Source of the DNA: an uncultured Pelagibacteraceae bacterium
Lineage (GTDB): Bacteria > Pseudomonadota > Alphaproteobacteria > Pelagibacterales > Pelagibacteraceae
NCBI GenBank assembly: GCA_902616725.1
Contig: CACMTZ010000004.1
Location: 124,001 to 188,000 of the forward strand
DNA: 64,000 bases
Reading direction: 5' to 3'
The notes beneath the pieces were generated by a model. That model searched no databases. It saw only the letters and a program-made list of their open reading frames with translations, and was not told the origin of the DNA. The position numbers and the translations under genes were made by a program. Position 1 is the first letter of the stretch; each line of letters starts with the position of its first letter. Below, piece after piece: positions 42,784-51,846 of the stretch.

Positions 42784-44142
42784 TTAACCTTTTGAAACTT
42801 CTCTTGTATTAGCGTTGAAAGATTCTTTAAATGGAATATCGACTATAACTGCATCTACAGGCTTACCCGGAGTATCAGAGTATTTTTCAGGTAAATGAAC
42901 TTTATATTTAGTTCCAACCTTACCTTTTGGAAACCCATTTGCATTTAATGTCCCATCAAAAGGAACATATCCCATTGCAATGTTTGTTTTCTTTTCAGGA
43001 TGCCACCATGGTGAAGTAATGAAACCAACTGGATCTCCACCACTCTCATGTGATATTAGCCAAAAATCTGGCGCATAATCATCAATAGGTTTTCCACCTA
43101 ACTCCAATCCAACTAACTGAAGTGCGTATGGTTTCTTACCATCTTTAAGTTCTTTACCCATTTTTTCTAGAGCTGCTTTACCAACATAGTCAGATGTTTT
43201 GTTCCATTCACCTTTTCCTGATAAAGATACCTGGTAGCCTAAGTTACATTGATAAGGATTATGTTGTTGATCCATATCCTGACCCCAAGACAAAATGCCA
43301 GCCTGGATTCTTCTGTGGTGAGCAGGTGCAATAACCATTAGCTGGTGTTTTTTTCCAACCTCAAGCACAGCATTCCACATGTCATCAGCATATAAAGTTG
43401 CATCTCTTAAATAAATCTCATAACCAGCTTCTCCAGAAAAACCTGATTGAGAAATTACACAACTTCGCCCAGCAACTTTAACTTCAGCTAAACCATAAAA
43501 CGGCATATTTTCTAAATCAACTTGATCACCTAACAAATCTTTCATCAGAGCTTTTGATTTTGGACCCTGTATTTGAACAGGACAAGCATCGATTTCTTCA
43601 ATAGTGCAATTAAATCTTCCATCTGCATTAACACCTTGTAAGTACAAACCAATATCAGAGTCTGATAATGAAAACCAAAACTCATCCTTAGAAATTCTTA
43701 AAAGAATTGGATCATTTAAAACCCCACCATAAGCGTTACACAAAATAACGTATCTTGCCCTCATTGGTGAAATTTTTGTTGCATCTCTTGTGATTACATA
43801 ATCAACAAATTTTTCTGCTTCTGGACCCTTAACTTGAATTTGTCTTTCAACTGCAACATTCCACATAGTTACATGATTAACAATTGCATCATATTCAACC
43901 ATTGCTCCACCATCCTCTGGTTTTACATAACCCCTCGGATGATAAATTCGATTGTAAACTGTTGCTCTCCAACAACCCGCTTGCATAGATAAATGCCAAT
44001 AAGGTGATTTTCTTACTCTTGTTGAAATTAACATTTCAACTTTTGTTGGTCCACTTTGTCTTAAGTTATATGGTACTTTTCGATCTGATTGATCTACAGA
44101 AGTAACATGCTTTAAATTAGTATAGTCAAATTCTTTAGACAT
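42784..44142 (-). CDS. DmdA-related GcvT-family, THF-dependent demethylase
   Basis: 452-residue GcvT-fold protein most like DMSP demethylase (DmdA): STRVRKSPYWHLSMQAG, TVYNRIYHPRG, MWNVAVERQIQVKGPEA and LSDSDIGLYLQGV follow the DmdA pattern. It is longer than true DmdA (about 370) by about 80 residues, mostly at the C-terminus (HESGGDPVGFITSPWWHPEK onward). It would move a methyl group from a methylated S, O or N donor to THF. It overlaps the MTHFR-like gene by 8 bp, which suits disposal of methyl-THF. The donor is not known; I do not call it dmdA. Confidence 0.75.
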   Translation of the reverse strand: MSKEFDYTNLKHVTSVDQSDRKVPYNLRQSGPTKVEMLISTRVRKSPYWHLSMQAGCWRATVYNRIYHPRGYVKPEDGGAMVEYDAIVNHVTMWNVAVERQIQVKGPEAEKFVDYVITRDATKISPMRARYVILCNAYGGVLNDPILLRISKDEFWFSLSDSDIGLYLQGVNADGRFNCTIEEIDACPVQIQGPKSKALMKDLLGDQVDLENMPFYGLAEVKVAGRSCVISQSGFSGEAGYEIYLRDATLYADDMWNAVLEVGKKHQLMVIAPAHHRRIQAGILSWGQDMDQQHNPYQCNLGYQVSLSGKGEWNKTSDYVGKAALEKMGKELKDGKKPYALQLVGLELGGKPIDDYAPDFWLISHESGGDPVGFITSPWWHPEKKTNIAMGYVPFDGTLNANGFPKGKVGTKYKVHLPEKYSDTPGKPVDAVIVDIPFKESFNANTREVSKG

Positions 44143-44911
44143 AACTATTCTCCTTCAACCACTTGTTAGTTTCCTTCAAGCCGCCGAATGTATAAATGTG
44201 GAAAAAATCAGTATGCGATTTAATTTTCCCAATTAAATCATTAGGGTCTTTAGGTTTTAATAAATCTAATGCCTTACTAAAATTAGATTTAAGAAAATTT
44301 AAGGAATTTTTTGCTCCAACTATATTAGCAAACTTTATTAAGCTAGATATTTTTAGAGGCCCAGTAATTCCCACATGCACTGGTACGCTTTGTTTAGAAA
44401 TAAAGTCTATAATTGGCTGAGGGTCGAGTAACCATTGAGTTACAATATAATCAGCGTAAGGCTTTTTATCTTTCATAGCTTTTTCTAAATCTGAATCGGA
44501 TATATCAGGACTCCCCTCTGGGTGTCCAGCAATTCCTATCGTCATCTTCTCAAAATAACCAGTCTCCAAAAGTTGAAAAGAGCTATCGAATTTTCCCATT
44601 GGCTCTCTTCCTCCTCCTATAACTAAAACTTGTTTGACGCCACCATCTTTACATCTCGAAACATAATCTTTCAGTTGTTTTTCATCCTGCATAGATCTTG
44701 CAGGAAAATGCGGGACTGGATTGAAACCTTTCTTTACTAACTCAACTGCTTGGTGAGCTGTTTCTTTATAATCTCCCCCAGGTAGCATAGTAATATAAAT
44801 ATCTTTTACAGCTGGAATAGTATCTAGATCTGTTTGAGGTCCAATTTCTAAAGAAAAATTCATCTGAAGATGATTATATTTTTTGAAAAAGCTGTCAAAG
44901 AAATTTATCAT
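44135..44911 (-). CDS. methylenetetrahydrofolate reductase family protein
   Basis: 258-residue TIM-barrel protein of the MetF family. SLEIGPQTDLDTIPAVKD corresponds to the family start, VLVIGGGREPMGKF and IGIAGHPEGSPD to the flavin/folate loops, and VTQWLLDPQPIIDFI, VHVGITGPLKIS to the barrel end. It is shorter than MetF (about 290). It interconverts methyl- and methylene-THF, here probably oxidising methyl-THF made by the adjacent DmdA-related enzyme. An internal ATG at 44863 (MNFSLEIG) is an alternative start that would drop a non-family N-terminus. Confidence 0.85.
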   Translation of the reverse strand: MINFFDSFFKKYNHLQMNFSLEIGPQTDLDTIPAVKDIYITMLPGGDYKETAHQAVELVKKGFNPVPHFPARSMQDEKQLKDYVSRCKDGGVKQVLVIGGGREPMGKFDSSFQLLETGYFEKMTIGIAGHPEGSPDISDSDLEKAMKDKKPYADYIVTQWLLDPQPIIDFISKQSVPVHVGITGPLKISSLIKFANIVGAKNSLNFLKSNFSKALDLLKPKDPNDLIGKIKSHTDFFHIYTFGGLKETNKWLKENSYV

Positions 44912-44962
44912 GTAATATAATCTCAGTCTGTTAATTGTCTAAAAATCAAATAAAGTAAATTA

Positions 44963-45373
44963 ATGAAAATTATATTAATAATGGGTTTACCAGGCTCAGG
45001 AAAGACAACATTAGCCTCTTATTTAGTACCTTTATTGAAAGCAAAATGGCTCAATGCAGATGAAGTAAGAAAAGAGGCAAACGACTGGGATTTTTCTCCA
45101 AGAGGAAGAACAAGACAAGCAAAAAGAATGTGGAGCAAAGCTGAAGAATATAGGAGTCAAGGACATCACGTAGTAGCTGATTTTGTTTGTCCAACACCAG
45201 AGGCCAGAAGCTTATTTCCCTCAGATTATGTTATTTGGGTTGATACTATTAAAGAGGGTAGGTTTGATGATACTAATAAGATGTTTGTCAAACCGAACAA
45301 GTATAACTTTCATGTTACTACACAAGATGCTAAAAATTGGGCACCAAAAATATATAAGGACATAATTAAATGA
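44963..45373 (+). CDS. adenylylsulfate-kinase-like P-loop kinase
   Basis: 136-residue small kinase with Walker A GLPGSGKTT (8-16), LNADEVRKEANDWDFS and TRQAKRMWSKAEEYRSQGHHVVADFV, matching the CysC fold. It is about 60 residues shorter than CysC, with a truncated C-terminal region, so it may phosphorylate another small molecule. It overlaps a nucleotidylyltransferase gene by 4 bp. The pair is divergent from the MTHFR-like gene across 51 bp. Such pairs occur in surface-modification loci and phages. Confidence 0.7.
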   Translation: MKIILIMGLPGSGKTTLASYLVPLLKAKWLNADEVRKEANDWDFSPRGRTRQAKRMWSKAEEYRSQGHHVVADFVCPTPEARSLFPSDYVIWVDTIKEGRFDDTNKMFVKPNKYNFHVTTQDAKNWAPKIYKDIIK

Positions 45374-45744
45374 CTTATCAATGGGATAATAAAAAGCCAA
45401 CAGCTCAAATGTTAGGAAGATGGCAGCCATTTCACGATGGTCATTACACCTTATTTAAAGAAATTATCAAAAAAACCGGACAAGTTTGTATTCAAATAAG
45501 AGATGTACAAGGAGTAGATGATAATCCTTTCGATTTTGATACAGTTAAAAAAAATATAGAAGATAGACTTAATCCTGAGTTTGAGGGTCGTTTTAAAATT
45601 ATATTAGTCCCTAATATTACAAATATTTGTTATGGTAGAGGGGTTGGTTACAAAATTGAAGAGATAGTGTTGTCAGAAGAAATACAAAAAATATCGGCAA
45701 CGAAGATAAGAGCCAAAATGCGAGAAGAAGGCAAACTAAAATAG
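45370..45744 (+). CDS. HxGH-type nucleotidylyltransferase
   Basis: 124-residue cytidylyl-/adenylyltransferase-superfamily protein. GRWQPFHDGHYTLF holds the HxGH site and ISATKIRAKMREEG is the ISxTxxR-type end motif. It activates a phosphate-bearing substrate with CTP or ATP. It begins in the ATGA overlap of the kinase-like gene, so the two probably act in sequence: phosphorylate, then nucleotidylate. Family is clear, substrate is not. ATP sulfurylase is too large to be meant here. Confidence 0.75.
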   Translation: MTYQWDNKKPTAQMLGRWQPFHDGHYTLFKEIIKKTGQVCIQIRDVQGVDDNPFDFDTVKKNIEDRLNPEFEGRFKIILVPNITNICYGRGVGYKIEEIVLSEEIQKISATKIRAKMREEGKLK

Positions 45745-45752
45745 AATTTTTG

Positions 45753-46526
45753 ATGAATATATTAGTGAAGAACTTATCTGGTGGTATATCTATAGTTCAA
45801 ATTAATGATCCTAAAACATATAATTCATTATCTTTTAAAACTTTAAATGATCTAATTAAAGTTCTAAAAAAACTTGATCAAGACAAAAAAACAAAAGTAA
45901 TCATTATAGAAGGTGCTGGAAAAGGTTTTAGTGCGGGTCATAACCTTACAGAAGTAAAAAGTTTAAAGGTAAGAAACAAATATCAAAAATTATTTAATCT
46001 GTGTTCTAAGTTAATGCTTCAAATAGTTGAAGGCAATAAGCCAGTCATTGCTAAAGTGCATGGTGCAGCCTATGCAGCTGGTTGTCAGTTAGTTGCTAGT
46101 TGTGATTTAGCTTATAGTACTAAAGATGCATTATTTGCAACACCTGGCGTAAATATTGGATTATTTTGTAGTACGCCAATGGTTGCTGTAAGTAGAAAAA
46201 TAAATAAAAAACCAATGATGAAAATGTTACTTACAGGCGAGCCAATCAAAGCAAATTTTGCAAAAGAAATTGGTTTAATAAATGATTGTTTTTCAAAATC
46301 TAAATTAAATAACGAGGTTTTAAAAATTGCAAAAAAGATTGCATCTAAATCAAATTTAACAATTAAAATTGGTAAACGAACATTTTATAAACAATTAGAG
46401 ATGCCCCTTCGAAAAGCGTATGCTCATACTAGCAAAATGATGACAGTAAATATGATGGCCCTGGATGCTAAAGAGGGAATTTCAGCTTTTTTGGAAAAAA
46501 GAAAGCCCAAATGGAAAAATAGATAA
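45753..46526 (+). CDS. enoyl-CoA hydratase/isomerase family protein
   Basis: 257-residue crotonase-fold protein. KVIIIEGAGKGFSAGHNLTEV is the oxyanion-hole segment and VIAKVHGAAYAAGCQLVASCD the second; the usual catalytic Glu positions are partly replaced. The start is taken as ATG 45753, after a TTG at 45750. It hydrates an enoyl-CoA in beta-oxidation or branched-chain catabolism, or is a crotonase-type hydrolase. It is followed by a 61-aa gene with 1-bp overlap. Confidence 0.85.
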   Translation: MNILVKNLSGGISIVQINDPKTYNSLSFKTLNDLIKVLKKLDQDKKTKVIIIEGAGKGFSAGHNLTEVKSLKVRNKYQKLFNLCSKLMLQIVEGNKPVIAKVHGAAYAAGCQLVASCDLAYSTKDALFATPGVNIGLFCSTPMVAVSRKINKKPMMKMLLTGEPIKANFAKEIGLINDCFSKSKLNNEVLKIAKKIASKSNLTIKIGKRTFYKQLEMPLRKAYAHTSKMMTVNMMALDAKEGISAFLEKRKPKWKNR

Positions 46527-46711
46527 TGAAAAAAAATATTTTACTTATTTTTTTTTTAATAATTGGAATAATTATTATCTATAACTTTAGAGGCCATAAT
46601 CAAAATAAAGCAATTGAAGCATGCATTGCTGGGAGTAAAAAGTTAGACACCCCTATGACAGTTGAAGAAGCTAAAGAGTTCTGTAAGCAAAAAATCCAAA
46701 ATAAACAATGA
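46526..46711 (+). CDS. small membrane-anchored or exported protein (61 aa)
   Basis: 61 residues: an N-terminal hydrophobic helix (NILLIFFLIIGIIIIYNF) followed by a short domain with two Cys (EACIAGSKKLDTP, AKEFCKQKI) that might form a disulfide in the periplasm. It overlaps the stop of the enoyl-CoA hydratase gene by one base and the CoA-binding gene by 4 bp, which strongly supports translation. Function unknown. Confidence 0.65.
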   Translation: MKKNILLIFFLIIGIIIIYNFRGHNQNKAIEACIAGSKKLDTPMTVEEAKEFCKQKIQNKQ

Positions 46712-47142
46712 GTGATATAAAAGAAATCCTTTCAAAATATAAAAAGATCGCAATGGTTGGAGTGAGCAATGATCCTACAAAAGCATCAACCATTGTCATG
46801 AAATATATGCAGAAATATGGTTTTAAAGTTTACCCTGTAAATCCTAAAGCTGAAGGTCAAAAAATTTTAGGAGAAGACGTGTGTGGTAAAATTACCGATA
46901 TTAAAGACAAAGTGGATATAGTAAATGTATTCAGACCTTCAAAAGAAGCTTTAGATATTGCAAAAGATGCAATTAATATTAAAGCAAAAGTTTTGTGGTT
47001 ACAGCTTGGAATTAAAAATGAACAAGCAAAAAAATTAGTTATTAAAAACAAAATTGAATATATCGAGGATAGATGTACCAAAATGGAATATCAAAAACAT
47101 TTCTTAAAAATACGTCAAGCCTTTCCTGTTCTACAAGACTAA
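46708..47142 (+). CDS. CoA-binding domain protein (YccU-like)
   Basis: 144-residue Rossmann-type CoA-binding protein: IAMVGVSNDPTKASTIVMKYMQ, VYPVNPKAEGQKILGE, VNVFRPSKEALDIAKDAI and VLWLQLGI mark the family, related to the N-terminal half of succinyl-CoA synthetase alpha. Standalone forms have no fixed role, probably in CoA sensing or acyl-group handling. It is co-transcribed with the enoyl-CoA hydratase and the 61-aa protein, which supports an acyl-CoA link. Confidence 0.87.
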   Translation: MSDIKEILSKYKKIAMVGVSNDPTKASTIVMKYMQKYGFKVYPVNPKAEGQKILGEDVCGKITDIKDKVDIVNVFRPSKEALDIAKDAINIKAKVLWLQLGIKNEQAKKLVIKNKIEYIEDRCTKMEYQKHFLKIRQAFPVLQD

Positions 47143-47161
47143 AATCAATAATTTTTAGAAA

Positions 47162-47635
47162 ATGATAAAAAAAATTCAAATAATATCAAACGCTCTTTTT
47201 ATTTTTTTTATTTTTATAACAATAGCAAAGGCAGAATTACTAAAACCCAATAGTGACATCAAACCTGATAGAGTTATAGAAATTCAATTATCAGGACTTC
47301 AAAATAATGACCTTATTTATAAGGATAGCGGCATAGAGCAGACTTGGAACTTTGCTCATCCTAACAATAAAAAAGTTACTGGACCTTTAGATAAATTTAA
47401 AAGAATGATTAAAGGAGATTCTTATCAAATGATGATCAATCACTTAAGTCACACCATAACAAAGCTTGGAAGTGGTGAAAATTGGGCTCAATTTGAAGTG
47501 ATCCTTTTAGATAAAGATAAAATTTATCATAAGTTTAACTGGCAAGTTGAAAAGTATGAAACAGATGGTCCACTAAAAGATTGCTGGCTAACAACCATGG
47601 TCTCCAGCCCAATCCCATTAGGGAGCTCCATATGA
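47162..47635 (+). CDS. exported DUF4864-like protein
   Basis: 157-residue protein with a signal peptide (KIQIISNALFIFFIFITIAKA) and an NTF2-like domain (IEIQLSGLQNNDLIYKDSGI, WNFAHPNNKKVTGPLDKFK, WLTTMVSSP), matching the DUF4864 pattern. These are periplasmic proteins of unknown role. It lies 19 bp after the CoA-binding gene and 54 bp before the dimethylglycine dehydrogenase gene. Confidence 0.65.
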   Translation: MIKKIQIISNALFIFFIFITIAKAELLKPNSDIKPDRVIEIQLSGLQNNDLIYKDSGIEQTWNFAHPNNKKVTGPLDKFKRMIKGDSYQMMINHLSHTITKLGSGENWAQFEVILLDKDKIYHKFNWQVEKYETDGPLKDCWLTTMVSSPIPLGSSI

Positions 47636-47689
47636 TTAAAAATGACAATTTTGTTTCGTTATGAATAAAAATTTAGTAGGAATCCTTTA

Positions 47690-50122
47690 ATGAAATCAAA
47701 AACTAAAGTTGTCGTAGTTGGCGGTGGTGTCGTTGGAGTAAGTGCTCTTTATCATTTAGCAAAAAAAGGCTGGTCTGATGTTGTTTTAGTTGAGAGAAAA
47801 GAACTTACATCTGGATCAACTTGGCATGCAGCAGGATTACTTCCGCTGTTTAATATGAGTTACTCAGTTGGTCAATTGCACAAGTATGCAGTAAATCTTT
47901 ATAAAACATTAGAGGAAGAGACTGGAAAAAATGTTGGCTTTAGTGTTGTTTCAAATATTCGTTTAGCAAGTACAAAAGACAGAATGGATGAATATCATCA
48001 GTATGCTGGTGTTGCTAAAACAATTGGAGTTGATGTAAAATTTTTAACACCACAACAAGTAAAAGAAATTTGGCCTTTATGTCATACCGATGATTTAATT
48101 GGCGCAATTCAACATCCTGAGGATGGATACATTCAGCCAGCTGATTTAACACAAGCTTTAGCTGCAGGTGCAAGAAATAGAGGAGCCGAGATTTATAGAA
48201 ATACGGCTGTTACAGCAATCAGACAAACAAAAAGTGGCTGGGTAGTTGAGACAGATAAAGGTTCAATTGAATGTGAACATGTTATTTCTTGCTCAGGAAA
48301 TTTTGCGCGTCAAACAGGTGAAATGGTTGGATTAGACATTCCAGTAATACCTGTTGAACATCAATATATTGTTACAGAGCCACATCCAGAAATTCAAAAA
48401 AGAAAAAAAGCAGGATTGCCTGAGATGGGAGTCTTAAGAGATAGTGATAGCAGATGGTATATGAGAGAAGAGGCGGGAGGATTAATATTAGGTCCTTATG
48501 AAGATGGTGCTCCAGCTTGTTATGTTGAAGGACCTTCAAAAGATTCTGAGTACGAATTGTTCCAAGAAGATTTAGATCGATTGGCACCTCATATTGAAGG
48601 TGCTATTCATAGAGTTCCTGCTTTTGGTGAAGTGGGAGTTAAAAAAGTTTACAATGGAGCAATTTGCTATACCCCCGATGGTAATCCGATAGTTGGTCCA
48701 GCTTGGGGATTAAAAAATTTTTGGATTAATGAAGGTCATAGTTTTGGTATAACAGCTGCTGGTGGAGCAGGCTGGCAACTAGCAGAGTGGATTGTTGATG
48801 GAGAACCAACAATTGATATGCTTGGTGTTGAGCCAAGACGATATGGAAATTACGCAACCAAATCTTATTTAAAAGCAAAAAATGAAGAAGCTTATAGCCA
48901 TGTTTTTATTGTTCATTATCCTGATGAAGAAAGACCAGCTGCAAGACCATTAAGAACATCTCCATGTTATGAAAGAATGAAAGATTTAGGTGCTGTGTTT
49001 GGTCAAAAGTTTGGATGGGAGAGACCCAATTTTTTTGCGACAGATGGTATGGAGCAAAAAGATGATTGGTCATTTAGAAGATCAAAATGGTTTGATGCAA
49101 TTAAGAAAGAGTGTCAGAATGTAAAAGAAAATGTTGGTCTATTAGATATGACGGCATTTGCTAAATGTCGAATTAAAGGTCCTAAAGCTGAGGAATTTTT
49201 AGATTATTTAGTTGCAAATAAACTTCCAAAAAAAATTGGCAGAATAAATCTATGTCATGCTCTTAATACAAAAGGTGGAGTTCATTCAGAATTTACAATC
49301 ATGAAAGAGACTGAAAATAGCTATTACCTTGTATCAGCAGGTGCAAATCTAAGACTAGATCATGATTGGATACAAAAGTGGATGCCAACTGATGGATCAG
49401 TGATATTTGAAGATTTAACTAATAGTACAGGGGTACTTGTTGTAGCCGGACCGAAAGCAAGACAATTGATGCAAAAAGTTTCTACAGATGATTTTTCCAA
49501 TGAAAACTTTAAATGGTTAACAGCTAAAAATGTTAATGTTGGTTATGCTCCAGTAAATGCAATGCGAGTAAACTTTGTTGGAGAATTAGGCTGGGAATTA
49601 CATCATCCAATTGAGTATCAAAATCATATTTTTGATAAATTAATGGAAGCTGGAAAAGATTTAGGACTGAAACCTTTTGGAATCAGAGCAATGAATAGTT
49701 TGAGAATTGAAAAATCTTACAAATTAGTCGGAACAGAATTATCGATTGAATATTCTCCATACGAGTCAGGCTTAGATAGGTTTGTCCATCCAAATAAAGG
49801 AAATTTCATAGGTCTCGAAGCATTAAATAAGTGGAGAGAAAAAGGTTTTGATAATAAATTAGTTACTCTCGAAGTTCATAATACTACTGACTCAGATGTA
49901 TTAGGCAATAATCCAATCTATAAAGATGACAAAGTTGTTGGAAGAGCGACAGGTGGTGAATATGGATTTAGATTAGATAAGTCAATTGCATTAGCAATGG
50001 TAAAACCAGACTTGGCTAACGTTGGTGAAAAACTTAAGGTTGATATTTTAGGTAAGATGTATGAAGCTACAATATTAGACGAAAGTCCTTATGACGCTGA
50101 AAATAAATTATTGAGAGCTTAA
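47690..50122 (+). CDS. dimethylglycine/sarcosine dehydrogenase (FAD + GcvT fusion)
   Basis: 810-residue enzyme. N-terminal FAD fold [17 protein letters not shown]; His46 in [11 protein letters not shown] matches the histidine that binds FAD covalently in mitochondrial DMGDH. The C-terminal half (about 430-805) is a GcvT domain ([38 protein letters not shown]) that channels formaldehyde to THF. Electrons go to the ETF encoded directly downstream. Dimethylglycine from glycine betaine or sarcosine is the expected substrate, and the two cannot be told apart by sequence alone. The stop overlaps etfB by one base. Confidence 0.9.
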   Translation: MKSKTKVVVVGGGVVGVSALYHLAKKGWSDVVLVERKELTSGSTWHAAGLLPLFNMSYSVGQLHKYAVNLYKTLEEETGKNVGFSVVSNIRLASTKDRMDEYHQYAGVAKTIGVDVKFLTPQQVKEIWPLCHTDDLIGAIQHPEDGYIQPADLTQALAAGARNRGAEIYRNTAVTAIRQTKSGWVVETDKGSIECEHVISCSGNFARQTGEMVGLDIPVIPVEHQYIVTEPHPEIQKRKKAGLPEMGVLRDSDSRWYMREEAGGLILGPYEDGAPACYVEGPSKDSEYELFQEDLDRLAPHIEGAIHRVPAFGEVGVKKVYNGAICYTPDGNPIVGPAWGLKNFWINEGHSFGITAAGGAGWQLAEWIVDGEPTIDMLGVEPRRYGNYATKSYLKAKNEEAYSHVFIVHYPDEERPAARPLRTSPCYERMKDLGAVFGQKFGWERPNFFATDGMEQKDDWSFRRSKWFDAIKKECQNVKENVGLLDMTAFAKCRIKGPKAEEFLDYLVANKLPKKIGRINLCHALNTKGGVHSEFTIMKETENSYYLVSAGANLRLDHDWIQKWMPTDGSVIFEDLTNSTGVLVVAGPKARQLMQKVSTDDFSNENFKWLTAKNVNVGYAPVNAMRVNFVGELGWELHHPIEYQNHIFDKLMEAGKDLGLKPFGIRAMNSLRIEKSYKLVGTELSIEYSPYESGLDRFVHPNKGNFIGLEALNKWREKGFDNKLVTLEVHNTTDSDVLGNNPIYKDDKVVGRATGGEYGFRLDKSIALAMVKPDLANVGEKLKVDILGKMYEATILDESPYDAENKLLRA

Positions 50123-50871
50123 TGAAAATTTTAGTCGCAGTAAAAAGAGTAATTGATTACAACGTACAAATCAGAGTTAAAGAAGATAACACAGGTGTTG
50201 TTACTGACAATGTTAAAATGTCTACTAATCCACCTGACGATAATGCAATCGAAGAAGCCGTAAAAATTAAAGAAGCTGGTAAAGCAACAGAAGTCGTTGC
50301 AGTAAGTATTGGTGAAGAGAAAGCTCAAGAAACAGTTCGTAAAGCTCTAGCAGTTGGGGCAGATAGAGGAATACTTGTTAAGACAGATGGTATAATTGAA
50401 CCGCTCGCTGTTTCAAAATTGTTACAAAAAATTGTTGAAAAAGAAAAACCAGATTTAGTTTTTATGGGCAAACAAGCAATTGATGATGATTGTAATCAAA
50501 CAGGTCAAATGTTAAGTGCGCTTTTAAATTGGCCTCAAGCAACTTTTGCATCTAAAATTGAAATTAAAGATGGTAAATTAGAAGTTACTAGAGAGATAGA
50601 TGAAGGTTTAGAAACAATTGAAATTAACGTACCAGCAATAGTAACTTGTGACTTGAGATTAAACGAACCAAGGTATGCCTCATTACCAAATATAATGAAA
50701 GCAAAGAAAAAACCTATTGAACAATTGAATGCGTCAGATTTAGGGGTAGATATAACTCCTAGAATCGAGCAAGTTAAAGTTGAAGAACCACCAAAGAGAA
50801 AAGCTGGAATAAAAGTTTCAAGTGTTGCTGAGTTGGTTCAAAAATTAAAGAATGAAGCTAAGGTAATATAA
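50122..50871 (+). CDS. etfB: electron transfer flavoprotein beta subunit
   Basis: 249-residue ETF beta with [19 protein letters not shown], the recognition-loop region around [12 protein letters not shown] and the domain end [21 protein letters not shown]. It binds AMP and forms the heterodimer with EtfA, carrying electrons from flavin dehydrogenases such as the adjacent dimethylglycine dehydrogenase to ETF-QO. It starts in the TAATG overlap with the dehydrogenase and is itself overlapped by etfA by one base. Length is standard. Confidence 0.96.
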   Translation: MKILVAVKRVIDYNVQIRVKEDNTGVVTDNVKMSTNPPDDNAIEEAVKIKEAGKATEVVAVSIGEEKAQETVRKALAVGADRGILVKTDGIIEPLAVSKLLQKIVEKEKPDLVFMGKQAIDDDCNQTGQMLSALLNWPQATFASKIEIKDGKLEVTREIDEGLETIEINVPAIVTCDLRLNEPRYASLPNIMKAKKKPIEQLNASDLGVDITPRIEQVKVEEPPKRKAGIKVSSVAELVQKLKNEAKVI

Positions 50872-51824
50872 TGTCAGTTTTATTAATTGCAGAACACAAT
50901 AATAAAGAGTTAAAGCCATTTACTCTGAATGCAAGTACAGCAGCTTCTCAAATTGATAGTGATGTTCATGCAGTGATTATTGGACATAATTGTAATGAAG
51001 CTGCAAAAGCGCTTTCAGAATTACCATTAATTAAAAAGGTCATTCAAGTTGAAGCTGCTCATTATGAAAACTTTGTTGCTGAAAATTTTGCGCCAGTAAT
51101 TGTAAAATTGGCTGAAAACTATTCGCATATTATCAGTTCAGCAAATACTTTTGGCAAAAATTTAATGCCAAGAATTGCTGCTGCTTTAGATACATCGCAA
51201 ATAAGTGATATTATCAAAGTTATTGCGCCTGATACTTTTTTAAGACCAATTTATGCAGGAAATGCTTTTGCAACTGTTAAAAGCAAGGATGCAAAAAAAT
51301 GTGTAACCATTAGACCTACATCTTTTGATTCATGTGAAAGTTCAGGTGGATCAGCTCCTATAGAAAAAGCAGATCCTGGTGAAGAATTTGCAAAAACAAA
51401 ATTTATCAAAAGAGAAGAAGTCAAATCAGACAGACCTGAACTTGGTACGGCAAGAGTTGTTGTTTCTGGTGGAAGAGGAATGCAGAGTGGTGATAACTTT
51501 AAATTAATTACTTCTTTAGCTGATAAATTAAATGCAGCTATCGGAGCCTCAAGAGCCGCAGTTGATGCAGGATATATAAGTAATGATCATCAGGTTGGTC
51601 AAACTGGAAAAGTTGTTGTTCCTGATTTGTATATCGCTGTCGGTATCTCAGGTGCTATTCAACATTTAGCTGGCATGAAGGAAAGTAAAGTGATCGTGGC
51701 GATCAATAAAGATGGTGAAGCACCAATTTTTAGTGTCGCAGATTATGGACTTGAAGCTGATCTTTTTGAGGCAGTTCCTCAGTTCTTAGAGGAATTGAAC
51801 AAATTAAACACTATACAAAAATAA
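50871..51824 (+). CDS. etfA: electron transfer flavoprotein alpha subunit
   Basis: 317-residue ETF alpha. The FAD-binding C-terminal half has VVVSGGRGMQSGDNFKLI, GASRAAVDAGYISNDHQVGQTGK, split as GASRAAVDAGY and HQVGQTGKVV, and GISGAIQHLAGMKES. It carries the FAD of the heterodimer. It is between etfB and ETF-QO in one electron-transfer operon, a compact arrangement. Confidence 0.96.
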   Translation: MSVLLIAEHNNKELKPFTLNASTAASQIDSDVHAVIIGHNCNEAAKALSELPLIKKVIQVEAAHYENFVAENFAPVIVKLAENYSHIISSANTFGKNLMPRIAAALDTSQISDIIKVIAPDTFLRPIYAGNAFATVKSKDAKKCVTIRPTSFDSCESSGGSAPIEKADPGEEFAKTKFIKREEVKSDRPELGTARVVVSGGRGMQSGDNFKLITSLADKLNAAIGASRAAVDAGYISNDHQVGQTGKVVVPDLYIAVGISGAIQHLAGMKESKVIVAINKDGEAPIFSVADYGLEADLFEAVPQFLEELNKLNTIQK

Positions 51825-51846
51825 TATAATCTGTAAAAAATTGAGT

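Noticed and set aside
42784..44142. Calling the GcvT-fold gene dmdA (DMSP demethylase)
   Set aside because: It shares DmdA-type motifs but is about 80 residues longer and diverged, so it is described as DmdA-related only.
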